From contig VXMF01000008.1 in assembly GCA_009841225.1 (NCBI GenBank), forward strand, positions 253,699-317,698: a DNA stretch of 64,000 bases. Direction: 5' to 3'. The notes under the pieces are model-generated. The model did no database searches and was not told where the DNA came from. It was given only the letters and a program-made list of their open reading frames with translations. The DNA is from Terriglobia bacterium. Its GTDB lineage: Bacteria > Acidobacteriota > Terriglobia > Bryobacterales > UBA6623. How positions within the stretch are numbered: position 1 is the stretch's first letter; each line of letters opens with the position of its first letter. The position numbers were made by a program, and so were the translations under genes. Positions 1 to 8,343 of the stretch are shown in pieces.

Positions 1-312
1 GAGATCCAGATCCTCGACGATCACGGCACTCCCGCCAGCGACCACGGCAACGCGGCGCTCTACGGCCGCATCGCACCCGCTGTAAACGCCAGCCGTCCGG
101 CAAGGGAGTGGCAGTCGCTGGACGTGCGCCTAGTCGGACGCGAACTCACCATAGAGCTCAATGGCGTCAAGACCATTGACCGCAAGACCATCGACGGCTT
201 CACGGCGATGGCCACGGACTGGCGCGAAGACATGCCGGGCCCGATCACCCTGCAGGGAGACCACGGCGCGGTAGAGTTCCGAAAGATCGTGGTTACTCCG
301 CTAGCGCAGTGA
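1..312 (+). CDS. DUF1080 (3-keto-disaccharide hydrolase family) protein, C-terminal part only
   Basis: The reading frame is open from the first base to a TGA at 310-312, so the 5' end lies outside the window; 103 residues remain. The order 'EIQILDD', 'GALYG'-like 'NAALYGRI', 'EWQSLDVRLVGRELTIELNG' and a final beta-strand 'VEFRKIVV' is the end of the concanavalin-like DUF1080 fold, which is common in secreted carbohydrate-active proteins of Acidobacteriota and Planctomycetota and linked to 3-keto-glycoside hydrolysis. The stop overlaps the GTG start of the next gene (GTGA), so the two are probably translationally coupled. Substrate and signal peptide cannot be judged from this fragment. Confidence 0.8.
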   Translation, partial: EIQILDDHGTPASDHGNAALYGRIAPAVNASRPAREWQSLDVRLVGRELTIELNGVKTIDRKTIDGFTAMATDWREDMPGPITLQGDHGAVEFRKIVVTPLAQ

Positions 313-1802
313 CGAGGTCTCGCGCAGCGACCCTCGCGGCCGTTGCCGCGCTGGCCATAGCGCTCTACCTGCTGCCCATTGGCGACCGCGGGCTGATCGG
401 CCCCGACGAGCCGCGCTACGCGTCGATCTCCCGCGAAATGGCCGAGTCCGGCGACTGGGTAACGCCAAGGCTGTGGGGCGAGGCATGGTTCGAAAAGCCG
501 GCCATGCTCTTTTGGATGGGAGGCTTCGGATATACCGCCGGCCTAGAGTCATACACGAGGGTGCCGGTGGCGCTGCTCAGCCTCGGATTCCTAGCGTTCT
601 TCTTCTGGCGGGTACGGGCGCACTTTGACGGCGAGACGGCCGTCACCGCGACTTGCCTGCTTGCCACGTCGGCCGGCTGGATCGCGTACTCCGATGCGGG
701 GGTCTTTGACGCCCCCCTCACTGCGTTCACCTCTGCTGCCCTGCTGTGCCTGCTGCCTTGGGCTTCCTCTCACGACCGGAGCCGGCCAGCCGAGATGGCG
801 GCATTCGGCGCTCTGCTCGGATTCGGGGTGCTGAGCAAGGGGCTCGTGGCGTTGGTGGTCGCGGCGATCGCCTCCGTGCCAGTACTCGTCCAGAGGCCCC
901 GAGCCCTGCTGGACTTGTTGCGTCCAGCGCCAGTCGGTGCGTTCTGTCTGGCCTGCCTGCCGTGGTACATCGCGTGCTATTGGGCGAACGGGCAGGCGTT
1001 CATCGACGAGTTCATCGTCCGACACCACTTCGAGAGATTCGTAAGCTCGTCCCTGCAGCACGTTCAGCCGTGGTGGTTCTACCTACCGGTACTAGCCCTT
1101 TTCCTGCTGCCGTGGACGCCGCTGGCGCTGTCCCTGCGATGGGAAACGCTGTCCGCCGGAACCAGCCGCCGCTTTCTGGCCTGCTGGGCACTGGGACCGC
1201 TCCTGCTCTTCTCCGTCGCGGTGAACAAGCTGCCTGGCTACATTCTGCCCAGCCTGCCTCCGCTGGCCATTCTGCTCGCAATCCAGTGGAAGGCCAAGGC
1301 CAGCAGGCCGCTGCTGGTTGCAGCGGGGGCGACGTTGCTGTTGGTTCCGCTGGCGGGCACCCTGCTGCCGGGGGCGCTGGCCGACGGGATCCGAAGGGCA
1401 TGGGCAGGGCTTGATTCCGCCAGCATTCTGGCAGGGGCTGCGGCTGGCATCGCTGCGTTGGCGGTGGCATCGATCATGGCGCTGAAGACCTCACGCGAGC
1501 GGTCAATCCCGGCTGTGTGCGCGATCGCGGCGCTCACGCTTGCGGCGCTGAAGTTTCAAGCCTTCCCGGCGATCAGCCTGCAGGCCGGCACGCAAGAGTT
1601 CGTGGCCAGCGAACGGACTCGTCTGGCAAAGGCGTGCATCGGCGACATACGACGCCACGCGGCCTACGGCATTTGGCACTACAGCGGCTACTCGGTTCCC
1701 GACTGCGAGCAAGTTCCGGCCGCGTTCAGAATCGAAGGCGACCCTCCTGTGATCGTGCCGAATCAAGCGGCAGACGCCGCGCCCCGCTCCTCTAGCGAGT
1801 GA
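309..1802 (+). CDS. ArnT-like glycosyltransferase family 39 (dolichyl-phosphate-mannose mannosyltransferase type)
   Basis: This 497-residue integral membrane protein starts at a GTG that overlaps the preceding stop. Near residue 33 it has 'DEPRYASISREMAESGDW' and then 'FEKPAMLFW', matching the conserved first periplasmic loop of the GT39/ArnT family, in which the Asp-Glu pair is catalytic. About ten hydrophobic segments follow, with a small soluble C-terminal tail. Family members move a sugar from a polyprenyl-phosphate donor onto lipid A, other lipids or proteins on the outer face of the inner membrane. The acceptor cannot be told from sequence. The link with the DUF1080 gene upstream is only positional. 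Confidence 0.85.
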   Translation: MTRSRAATLAAVAALAIALYLLPIGDRGLIGPDEPRYASISREMAESGDWVTPRLWGEAWFEKPAMLFWMGGFGYTAGLESYTRVPVALLSLGFLAFFFWRVRAHFDGETAVTATCLLATSAGWIAYSDAGVFDAPLTAFTSAALLCLLPWASSHDRSRPAEMAAFGALLGFGVLSKGLVALVVAAIASVPVLVQRPRALLDLLRPAPVGAFCLACLPWYIACYWANGQAFIDEFIVRHHFERFVSSSLQHVQPWWFYLPVLALFLLPWTPLALSLRWETLSAGTSRRFLACWALGPLLLFSVAVNKLPGYILPSLPPLAILLAIQWKAKASRPLLVAAGATLLLVPLAGTLLPGALADGIRRAWAGLDSASILAGAAAGIAALAVASIMALKTSRERSIPAVCAIAALTLAALKFQAFPAISLQAGTQEFVASERTRLAKACIGDIRRHAAYGIWHYSGYSVPDCEQVPAAFRIEGDPPVIVPNQAADAAPRSSSE

Positions 1803-1829
1803 AGGGCCCAGCGCCGCGCGTGAAAGAGG

Positions 1830-2729
1830 CTACATGCCAGGGGGGTTAGCGTCCGGGACCGAAGGCAGGTACAGGGGCCGGGCGGTCTTGGCCGCCGGGC
1901 GGTTGAGGACTTCGTTCGCAGCGTTCAGCAGATTCTTGCGAGTGACCTGACCGACCAGCCGACCGTCGCGCAGTACCGGCAATCTACGCTGGGTGCTTTC
2001 GCGGAAGATGGCCGCGACGCTGAACATGTTGATCGACTCGTCGATCGTGCGCGCTTCCGAGTCCATGAACGCCGACACGGTCCACTCCGGCCCGGACGCC
2101 TCTTTGCGCTTGTTGAGCGAGCGGACTAAGGCGTGCGAGGCAACCAGCACGTTGTGGCGGCTGATCTGGCCGACCACGCGGCCATCGCGAACGACGACCA
2201 AGCGCCGATACGCGGTCTGGAGGAACATTTCCACGACTTCCAAGAAATCGAGGTCTTCGCCGATCACAAGTCCCGAGTCCTGTGTCATATAGCGGCGAAT
2301 CTGCGCTCCCGGCAGGTTGTCGTAAATCGCATCAATCAGGACCCTCATGCTGTGGGATTCGGAAAACACCCCCAAGAAGCGACCTTGCCCGTCGACAACG
2401 GGCGCTCCCGAAATGCGATGCGAGAGCAGGAAGTTGACGGCGTCGAACGCATCCATTTCCGGCTGGAGCATCCACAGCTGCTCGGTCATCAGCTCGCCGC
2501 TGCTGAGTCGGCGGCCGCCGAGGTCGTTCGACCTGAGGCGATCGGAGAGGCTCGAGAGCACGCTTAGGCAACAACGCTCGGTGAAGATCCCCAAGTAGGA
2601 TCGGTCAGGGCCAACGACGGGAGCACCCTTGACATTCACATGGATCAACTTGTGGACACTGTGCAGGGCTGGCGCCTCCGGGTCCAGAGTGACCAGCTTC
2701 GTGACCATAAAGTCCCGTGCGGTCTTCAT
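1830..2729 (-). CDS. Protein with four CBS domains
   Basis: This 299-residue soluble protein is made almost wholly of CBS motifs. The units begin at 'ARDFMVTKLVTL' (residue 4), 'GELMTEQLWML' (about 78), 'IRRYMTQDSGLVI' (about 144) and 'VSAFMDSEARTI' (about 218), and each ends with a strand such as 'GRLVGQVTRKN'. Paired CBS domains (Bateman modules) bind adenine nucleotides such as AMP, ATP or S-adenosylmethionine and act as energy sensors. No catalytic or DNA-binding domain is attached. The gene lies 160 bases downstream of korB on the same strand, so a role in sensing energy state for that operon is possible but unproven. Confidence 0.85.
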   Translation of the reverse strand: MKTARDFMVTKLVTLDPEAPALHSVHKLIHVNVKGAPVVGPDRSYLGIFTERCCLSVLSSLSDRLRSNDLGGRRLSSGELMTEQLWMLQPEMDAFDAVNFLLSHRISGAPVVDGQGRFLGVFSESHSMRVLIDAIYDNLPGAQIRRYMTQDSGLVIGEDLDFLEVVEMFLQTAYRRLVVVRDGRVVGQISRHNVLVASHALVRSLNKRKEASGPEWTVSAFMDSEARTIDESINMFSVAAIFRESTQRRLPVLRDGRLVGQVTRKNLLNAANEVLNRPAAKTARPLYLPSVPDANPPGM

Positions 2730-2888
2730 TGCTCCAGCCTTGACCGATCGGGACGATTCCGCGCGTGAACGTTTGCAGACAGCCGAAAACCATCCATCGG
2801 CTAAGGCGCTTCAAGTATGCAGCGGCATCATTCTGAAGTCAACCGCAGCAGCGCCGGGGACGGCTTCTCGCGAAAACGGCGCGGAGAG

Positions 2889-3944
2889 CTATGCGAGCTC
2901 TTCCATCACCGTGTCAAGCGCGCTCTTGGGAGGCCGCAACCGGTCTTGGCCGAGCTGGGCCAGTGGCACGTCGTCTAGGTTCAGGATCTCGGTGAAGCTT
3001 GGCTGGTCCGTGCTGACATACAGAACGCCGGTCAGGATCTGCCCCTCTTCCGTTGCCAGCTCGATGCGATCAAGAGCCTTCAGGCGACTGGTCGGATCGT
3101 AATCTTCCTCGAGCTTCTCCAAACGCAGCATGGAGCCATCGTGCATCTCGACCTCGTACACGGTGCCCGGGGCGAACTCGCCCTGCAAGTGGATTTCCTC
3201 GAAGTGCGGCACGAAGCCGATCGACTGCAGCGGAACCTTGTTCTCGCGCACGTACTTGTAGCTCTTCGTCGAGCCGACATGGTCGTTGAACGTCACGCAG
3301 GGAGACACCACGTCCAGCACGGCTGTGCCGCGATGGGCCAGCGCCGCCTTGATGATGGACTGCAGCTGCTTCTTGTCCCCGGAGAACGAACGCGCCACGA
3401 ACGTCGCGCCCAGCTGCACCGCCAGCCCGCAGGTGTCGATCGGCGGCAGCTCGTTGGCGATACCGGACTTTGCCGTAGAGCCCAAGTTGGCGGTCGCTGA
3501 GAACTGCCCCTTGGTCAATCCATAGCAGCCGTTGTCCTCAATGATGTAGATGACCGGGACGTTCCGGCGCATCATGTGCACGAACTGCCCGAGTCCGATC
3601 GAAGCGGTGTCGCCATCGCCGGAAACCCCGAGCGCCATCAATTGCTTGTTGGCCAGCACGGCGCCGGTGGCCACTGCGGGCATCCTGCCATGCACGCTGT
3701 TGAACCCGTGCGACATGCTCAAGAAGTAGGCGGGCGATTTCGACGAGCAGCCGATGCCCGACAGCTTGATGACCTGCGTCGGGTCGATCCCCATCTCGAA
3801 GAAGCACTCGACGATGCGCTCCGAGATCGAGTTGTGCCCGCAGCCCGCGCAGAGCGTCGTTTTCAGGCCGCGATAGGGCTCGAGCCCAAGGCCGATGCGG
3901 TTCGAAACCGGTGCTTTCACCCGGGTAGCGGTGGCGGTGCTCAC
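2889..3944 (-). CDS. korB: 2-oxoacid:ferredoxin oxidoreductase, beta subunit (2-oxoglutarate type likely)
   Basis: This 351-residue thiamine-diphosphate subunit shows 'LCAGCGHNSI' near residue 32, 'GIGCSSKSP', the TPP/Mg motif 'GDGDTASIG' with the downstream 'EDNGCYGLTKGQ', and 'SPCVTFNDH', all diagnostic of the PFOR/KGOR beta chain. The ATG overlaps the stop of korA by four bases (3941-3944), so the two subunits are translationally coupled. The C-terminal tail (about residues 215-351) is typical of the longer KorB form. With KorA it would oxidatively decarboxylate a 2-oxoacid to acyl-CoA and reduce ferredoxin. The sequence gives 2-oxoglutarate as most likely; pyruvate or branched-chain acids are alternatives. 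Confidence 0.92.
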   Translation of the reverse strand: MSTATATRVKAPVSNRIGLGLEPYRGLKTTLCAGCGHNSISERIVECFFEMGIDPTQVIKLSGIGCSSKSPAYFLSMSHGFNSVHGRMPAVATGAVLANKQLMALGVSGDGDTASIGLGQFVHMMRRNVPVIYIIEDNGCYGLTKGQFSATANLGSTAKSGIANELPPIDTCGLAVQLGATFVARSFSGDKKQLQSIIKAALAHRGTAVLDVVSPCVTFNDHVGSTKSYKYVRENKVPLQSIGFVPHFEEIHLQGEFAPGTVYEVEMHDGSMLRLEKLEEDYDPTSRLKALDRIELATEEGQILTGVLYVSTDQPSFTEILNLDDVPLAQLGQDRLRPPKSALDTVMEELA

Positions 3945-5788
3945 AGCCCCTCCCTCTCGACGATTGCGTCGGTGATCGTGCGGGCGTCCAGCGGCATGCC
4001 TCCGTAGTAGCAGACGCTCCGCAAGTGGTCATGAATCGCGGGAAACTGCCTGCGCAGCAGCGTGCGCAACTGGCCGTCGCGATTCTGGTCGACGACGTAG
4101 ACGTGGTCGTGGTCGGCGATGAACTCTTCCGTGGCGTGGCTGAACGGCCAGCCGCGCACCCGGCAGTAGGCGGTCTCGAAGCCGTATTCCAGCCGCAGCT
4201 GGCTGCGCGCTTCGCGCACGGCCTCGTGACTCGTTCCGGCAGCCACCAAGGCCACCCGCGCCTTGGGGCCGTCCTCGATGACCGGCTCGGGCAGCCACTT
4301 GCGAGCCCCGGCCATCTTCTTCTGGATGCGGTCCATGTTGCGGATCCAGTCGTCCTCGCGCTCGCTGTAGTTGGCGTCCTCGTCGTGGCCCGTGCCGCGC
4401 GCGAAATAGGCGGCCTGCGGGTGCCGGTTGCCCGGTATGGTGCGATAGGCGATGCCATCGCCATCCACGTCCCGATAGCGGCCCCAATCTCCCTGGAGAC
4501 GTTCGACGTCCTGCTCGCTGAGCACTTTGCCGCGATCGATGTCCCAGTCCGGGTAGTCAAACTTGTTGGCCGTCCAATAGTTCATTCCCAAGTCGAGATC
4601 GAGCATCAGGAACACAGGAGCCTGCAAGCGCTCGGCAACGTCGAAGGCCTTGGCGCCGAACTCGAAGCACTCCTCGGGAGTGGCCGGAATCAGCATCGGG
4701 TGGAACGTGTCGCCGTGCGACAGCGTGGCGGCTGAGAGGAAGTCCCCCTGCGAAGTGCGCGTCGGCAGGCCGGTAGAAGGCCCCATGCGCTGCACATCGA
4801 TCAGCACAACCGGAATCTCCGCGAAATGCGCCAGCCCGACGAACTCCGACATCAACGAGACGCCCGGGCCGGCGGTCGTGGTCATCGCCCGGGCACCGGC
4901 CCAGCCGGCGCCGATCGCCATGCCGATCGAGGCCAGCTCGTCCTCGGCCTGCACCACGGCGAAGGTGGCCTTGCCGGTCGACTCGTCAGTGCGAAAGCGA
5001 TTCAAGTAGCCTTGGGCCGCCTCGGCCAGGGACGAAGACGGCGTGATGGGGTACCAAGTGATGACGCTCACGCCGCCAAAGACCGCCCCAAGAGCGGCAG
5101 CGGCGTTGCCCTCGACGATGATCTTGCCTTTGTTCCCGTCCATCCGCGTGAGCCGGTAAGGATCCCGCTTGACGAGATTCTGGCGGGTCCAATCGAAGCC
5201 GGCCTGGGCCGCGTTCCAATTCAGCTCAGCGGCCTTGGGCTTGGTCGAGAACTGCCTCTCGATACCCTTGCGGATCTCCTCCATTTCGATGTCCAGCAGA
5301 GCCGCCAGAACACCGTCGTAGACCATGTTGCGCACGAGCTTGCGCAGCTTCGGCTGGGGGCAGACCGCGGCCGTGATGGGATCGAACGGCACGGGGTAGA
5401 AGCACAGGTCGTCGCGCAGGGCGTCCAAGCCAAGCGGCTCGTCGTAGACAACCGCCCGGCCCGGTTCGAGGGCCTGCACGTCCTCGTGAGCCGTCTGCGC
5501 ATTCATCGCCACCAAGAAATCGACTTCCTTCTTGCGACCCGTAAAGCCGAACTTGTTGGCACGGATGGTGTACCAGGTCGGCAGGCCGGCGATGTTGGAC
5601 GGGAACAGATTCTTGCCCGACACGGGTATGCCCATCTCGAACAGCGCCCGCAACAGGACTAGGTTCGAAGACTGGCTGCCCGACCCGTTGACGGTGGCGA
5701 CATGGATGCTGAAGTCGTTGACGACCTCAAGTTCGGGTACAGTTACGGGTTCCCCACTAGGGGATGCATTCACGGCTTGCATGAACAA
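3941..5788 (-). CDS. korA: 2-oxoacid:ferredoxin oxidoreductase, fused gamma-alpha subunit
   Basis: This is a 615-residue fusion. Residues about 25-200 are the gamma domain ('GSGSQSSNLVLLRAL', 'GIPVSGKNLFPSNIAG'). Residues about 225-615 are the alpha/pyrimidine-binding domain with 'ITWYPITPSSSLAE', 'QAEDELASIGMAIGAGWAGA' and 'TTTAGPGVSLMSEF'. Gamma-alpha fusion is usual for bacterial KorA such as that of Mycobacterium and many Acidobacteriota. It is the first gene of the korAB pair, transcribed leftward from the 343-base divergent region shared with hisZ. An ATG two codons downstream is an alternative start. Confidence 0.92.
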   Translation of the reverse strand: MFMQAVNASPSGEPVTVPELEVVNDFSIHVATVNGSGSQSSNLVLLRALFEMGIPVSGKNLFPSNIAGLPTWYTIRANKFGFTGRKKEVDFLVAMNAQTAHEDVQALEPGRAVVYDEPLGLDALRDDLCFYPVPFDPITAAVCPQPKLRKLVRNMVYDGVLAALLDIEMEEIRKGIERQFSTKPKAAELNWNAAQAGFDWTRQNLVKRDPYRLTRMDGNKGKIIVEGNAAAALGAVFGGVSVITWYPITPSSSLAEAAQGYLNRFRTDESTGKATFAVVQAEDELASIGMAIGAGWAGARAMTTTAGPGVSLMSEFVGLAHFAEIPVVLIDVQRMGPSTGLPTRTSQGDFLSAATLSHGDTFHPMLIPATPEECFEFGAKAFDVAERLQAPVFLMLDLDLGMNYWTANKFDYPDWDIDRGKVLSEQDVERLQGDWGRYRDVDGDGIAYRTIPGNRHPQAAYFARGTGHDEDANYSEREDDWIRNMDRIQKKMAGARKWLPEPVIEDGPKARVALVAAGTSHEAVREARSQLRLEYGFETAYCRVRGWPFSHATEEFIADHDHVYVVDQNRDGQLRTLLRRQFPAIHDHLRSVCYYGGMPLDARTITDAIVEREGL

Positions 5789-6131
5789 AGGGGCCTTACG
5801 GCAACGACGGGCCTCAGGTCAAGCGTCCGCCTTGACTGGACTTCACTTAGACGTCCTGCCTTCTACCTTCCAGTATAGGTAAATCCGCGGCCTAGCGAAA
5901 CCAGTTTGTTTCTATCGCGGCACTATTCCCTGCGCTCGAGCAATCGCCGGCGCAGTGCCTGCAAATCCGCGCCCGCGGCTGTCGCATCGGCGCACGAGCG
6001 GCCGCATCGGTAGAATCAAGAAAAGGCAGCCCCCCACCGTCAGGCCGCGGCCTGCTGCCCTCCCCGATTGCCCCAGCCAGGCTCGCCGGTCAGGGGCGGT
6101 TTCGTTGCGCGCTCGCCTGCTTCCGTTCGCC
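5789..6131. other. Divergent intergenic region between korA and hisZ
   Basis: About 340 bases separate the leftward korA start from the rightward hisZ start and must hold both promoters. I see no RNA gene, riboswitch-like fold or confident -35/-10 pair. The hisZ frame stays open back to 5955, but that stretch lacks family similarity and is arginine/proline-rich, so it is probably untranslated. Confidence 0.4.
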
Positions 6132-7505
6132 ATGCTCGACAACGCTCCACCGCCTGCCACGCGCGACAGCCTGCCCGAGGAGACGGCACAGCGGCGGCGC
6201 TTCGAAACCGCCTTTTCCCGCACCGCGGAACTGTATGGATTCACCGAAGTGTCCACGCCAATGTTCGAGCGGGCCGACCTGTTCGCGGCGCGCTCGGGCG
6301 CGGAGATCAAGAACTCGCTGCTGACCTTCCACTGCGACCACGAGGAGTACGCGCTCCGGCCAGAAATGACCGCGCCCGTCTGCCGCATGGTCGCATCCGG
6401 GGCGCTCGCCGGGCTTGCGCGGCCGCACCGACTCTTCTATATCGCGCCGTGCTTCCGATACTGCCGGCCGCACTCGGGCCGCCAGCGCGAGTTCACTCAA
6501 GCCGGAATCGAAATCTTGGGCGACCCCTCGCCCGGGGCCGATGCCGAGGTCATCGCGACCGCCCACCGTTTCTTGCGCGATCTCGGAGCGGCCAGGCTGA
6601 CGCTCAAGGTGGGCACGGCCGGGATCTTCCGAGCCCTGCTGCCGGAAGAACTCAGCGCTGACGAGCGGGCCGCCGTGATCGGCCATCTCGACCGGCTGGC
6701 AGCCGTCCGCGAGCGCTGCGCCGTAGCGCAGCCGGACCGACTGCTGCAAGAACAGCTCAGGGCCGACCGTCGGGCCTTGGCAGTGCTGCAGTCGCAGGAC
6801 GGCTACGCCGGCGAGTTCGCCATCTCCGACGCGCCAACCTTGGAGCCGGAACAGCTGGCCCGCCGCCTGCCGGACGAGGCCGCGGCGACCTACCGCCACC
6901 TGTGGAACGTCGAGGGGTACGTTGACGAGGAAACGGCCGACCTGCTGCTGCGCGCCAGCGCGATTCGCGGTGGGTTGGAAGAAGTCTCCGAGCAGGCGTC
7001 GGCGGTCTTGGAGGGATCGAGTGCAAGCGCAGCCTTGGAGGATCTCATCTCGGTCTGCCAACTCCTAAGGCACTACAGCGTCGGCGGCTTCGAGATCACC
7101 CTCGGGATCTCCCGGGGGCTGACGTTCTACACCGGAACCATGTTCGAGATCTCCAGCGGTTCGAAGAAGCTCTGCGGAGGCGGCCGTTACGACAAGTTGG
7201 TCGAGCTCTTCGGCGGCGAGCCCACCCCGGCGACTGGATGCGCTGTCCGGCTGGACACGCTGCAAGAACTGGGCTTGGACAGGCCCGCAAGCGATGGCCC
7301 CGACGGAATCACCGTGCGCGCGGCTTCCGCCCAAGACGAGGCCCGCGCCGTCCGGCTCGCCGAGAACTTGCGCACACGGGGCGTCGCTATCGGCCGAGCA
7401 GGCGCTCCGGCGGCCACTGTCAGCGGCAACAGCGTGAGACTGCCGGGTGGCGAGGTCGTCGCGGCCGAGACCGAAGCCGTGCTGGAGGCACTCTCGGCGC
7501 CCTAG
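6132..7505 (+). CDS. hisZ: ATP phosphoribosyltransferase regulatory subunit HisZ (histidyl-tRNA synthetase paralogue)
   Basis: From the ATG at 6132 the product is 457 residues with a class II synthetase core: motif 1 region 'YGFTEVSTPMFERADLF', motif 2 'FYIAPCFRYCRPHSGRQREF', and 'SRGLTFYTGTMFE' followed by 'CGGGRYDKLVELFGG'. The stop is nine bases before a short-form hisG, and short HisG enzymes need HisZ. The histidyl-tRNA synthetase signature 'RGLDYY' is 'RGLTFY' here, the 'GxERL' signature is replaced by 'VRLDTL', and the C-terminal anticodon-binding region is short. These favour HisZ over a true HisS. A dual or HisS role cannot be fully excluded without seeing whether another hisS exists. 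Confidence 0.8.
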   Translation: MLDNAPPPATRDSLPEETAQRRRFETAFSRTAELYGFTEVSTPMFERADLFAARSGAEIKNSLLTFHCDHEEYALRPEMTAPVCRMVASGALAGLARPHRLFYIAPCFRYCRPHSGRQREFTQAGIEILGDPSPGADAEVIATAHRFLRDLGAARLTLKVGTAGIFRALLPEELSADERAAVIGHLDRLAAVRERCAVAQPDRLLQEQLRADRRALAVLQSQDGYAGEFAISDAPTLEPEQLARRLPDEAAATYRHLWNVEGYVDEETADLLLRASAIRGGLEEVSEQASAVLEGSSASAALEDLISVCQLLRHYSVGGFEITLGISRGLTFYTGTMFEISSGSKKLCGGGRYDKLVELFGGEPTPATGCAVRLDTLQELGLDRPASDGPDGITVRAASAQDEARAVRLAENLRTRGVAIGRAGAPAATVSGNSVRLPGGEVVAAETEAVLEALSAP

Positions 7506-7514
7506 GAAGCAGTC

Positions 7515-8291
7515 ATGAATCCCATCCGATTCGCCATTCCCAAGGGAAGCTTGGAAAAGAAGACCCGTGCCTTCTTCGAACGCTCGGGCATCGACCCGCG
7601 AGGCTACGCGGACGGCAGCCGCGGGTACCGTCCCGATCTGGGCCTGGCAGGTGTCGATGTCAAGATGATGCGGCCGCAGGAAATCCCCTACATGCTGCAG
7701 GCCGGGTTCTTCGATCTCGGCATTTCCGGCATCGACTGGTACTACGAGAGCGAGGCGGCCGCGAACGTCGAGGATCTATTGGATCTGGGCATCGGCCGGG
7801 TGGACATCGTGCTGTGCGTTTCCGACCAGTGGGACGACGTGCGCTCGGCAGCGGATCTGTTCGCCAAGTTCGTGGACTCGACCGGCACGCAACCCCTGCG
7901 GATCTGGACCGAATACCTGAATCTCACCGAGGCTCTGGTGCGGCAGCACACCGATCTGGAACCGTCGCTGTACAGTCCCTACACACGCTTGGGAGTCGAG
8001 CGCAGCGGGGCTTCGCCCGTCGCTATCTTCCATTCGTTCGGCGCCACCGAATCCAAGCCTCCCGAGGACGGCGAGGCGATCGTCGACAACACCGAGACTG
8101 GCAGCACGATCCGGGCCAATGGCCTCAAGATCGTGCACAAGGTCCTGGAAGGCTCCACCGCGCACCTGCTCGCGAACCGGCGGGCCTTGCGCAACCGTGA
8201 GAAGCGCGAGGCGATCCTGCGCGTGCGGGACTTGCTTGCGACGGCGGCCCCCGCCGCGCTCGAGGAGGAACCCGCTTTCGGCCACATTTGA
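7515..8291 (+). CDS. hisG: ATP phosphoribosyltransferase catalytic subunit (short form)
   Basis: This 258-residue protein begins 'IRFAIPKGSLEKKTRAFFE', has 'DLGISGIDWYYE' in the middle and the PRPP-binding loop 'EAIVDNTETGSTIRANGLK' near residue 190. HisG condenses ATP and PRPP in the first, feedback-controlled step of histidine synthesis. It ends without the C-terminal ACT-like regulatory domain of long HisG, in keeping with a partner HisZ encoded just upstream (nine-base gap). No other his genes are next to the pair. The last 20 residues are an alanine/glutamate-rich tail of no clear role. Confidence 0.92.
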   Translation: MNPIRFAIPKGSLEKKTRAFFERSGIDPRGYADGSRGYRPDLGLAGVDVKMMRPQEIPYMLQAGFFDLGISGIDWYYESEAAANVEDLLDLGIGRVDIVLCVSDQWDDVRSAADLFAKFVDSTGTQPLRIWTEYLNLTEALVRQHTDLEPSLYSPYTRLGVERSGASPVAIFHSFGATESKPPEDGEAIVDNTETGSTIRANGLKIVHKVLEGSTAHLLANRRALRNREKREAILRVRDLLATAAPAALEEEPAFGHI

Positions 8292-8343
8292 GCCTCTCGG
8301 CAGCCCGCCGCGCCGTAAACCGTTATCATGACTGCGGCGCCTC

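Noticed and set aside
3538..4560. A 340-codon frame in another reading frame of korA/korB
   Set aside because: Overlaps both Kor genes, whose motifs are complete; composition is Arg/Ser/Thr-rich as expected of an off-frame reading.
6132..7505. A true histidyl-tRNA synthetase
   Set aside because: HisRS signatures are altered, the C-terminal domain is short and hisG of the short form follows at once; HisZ fits better.
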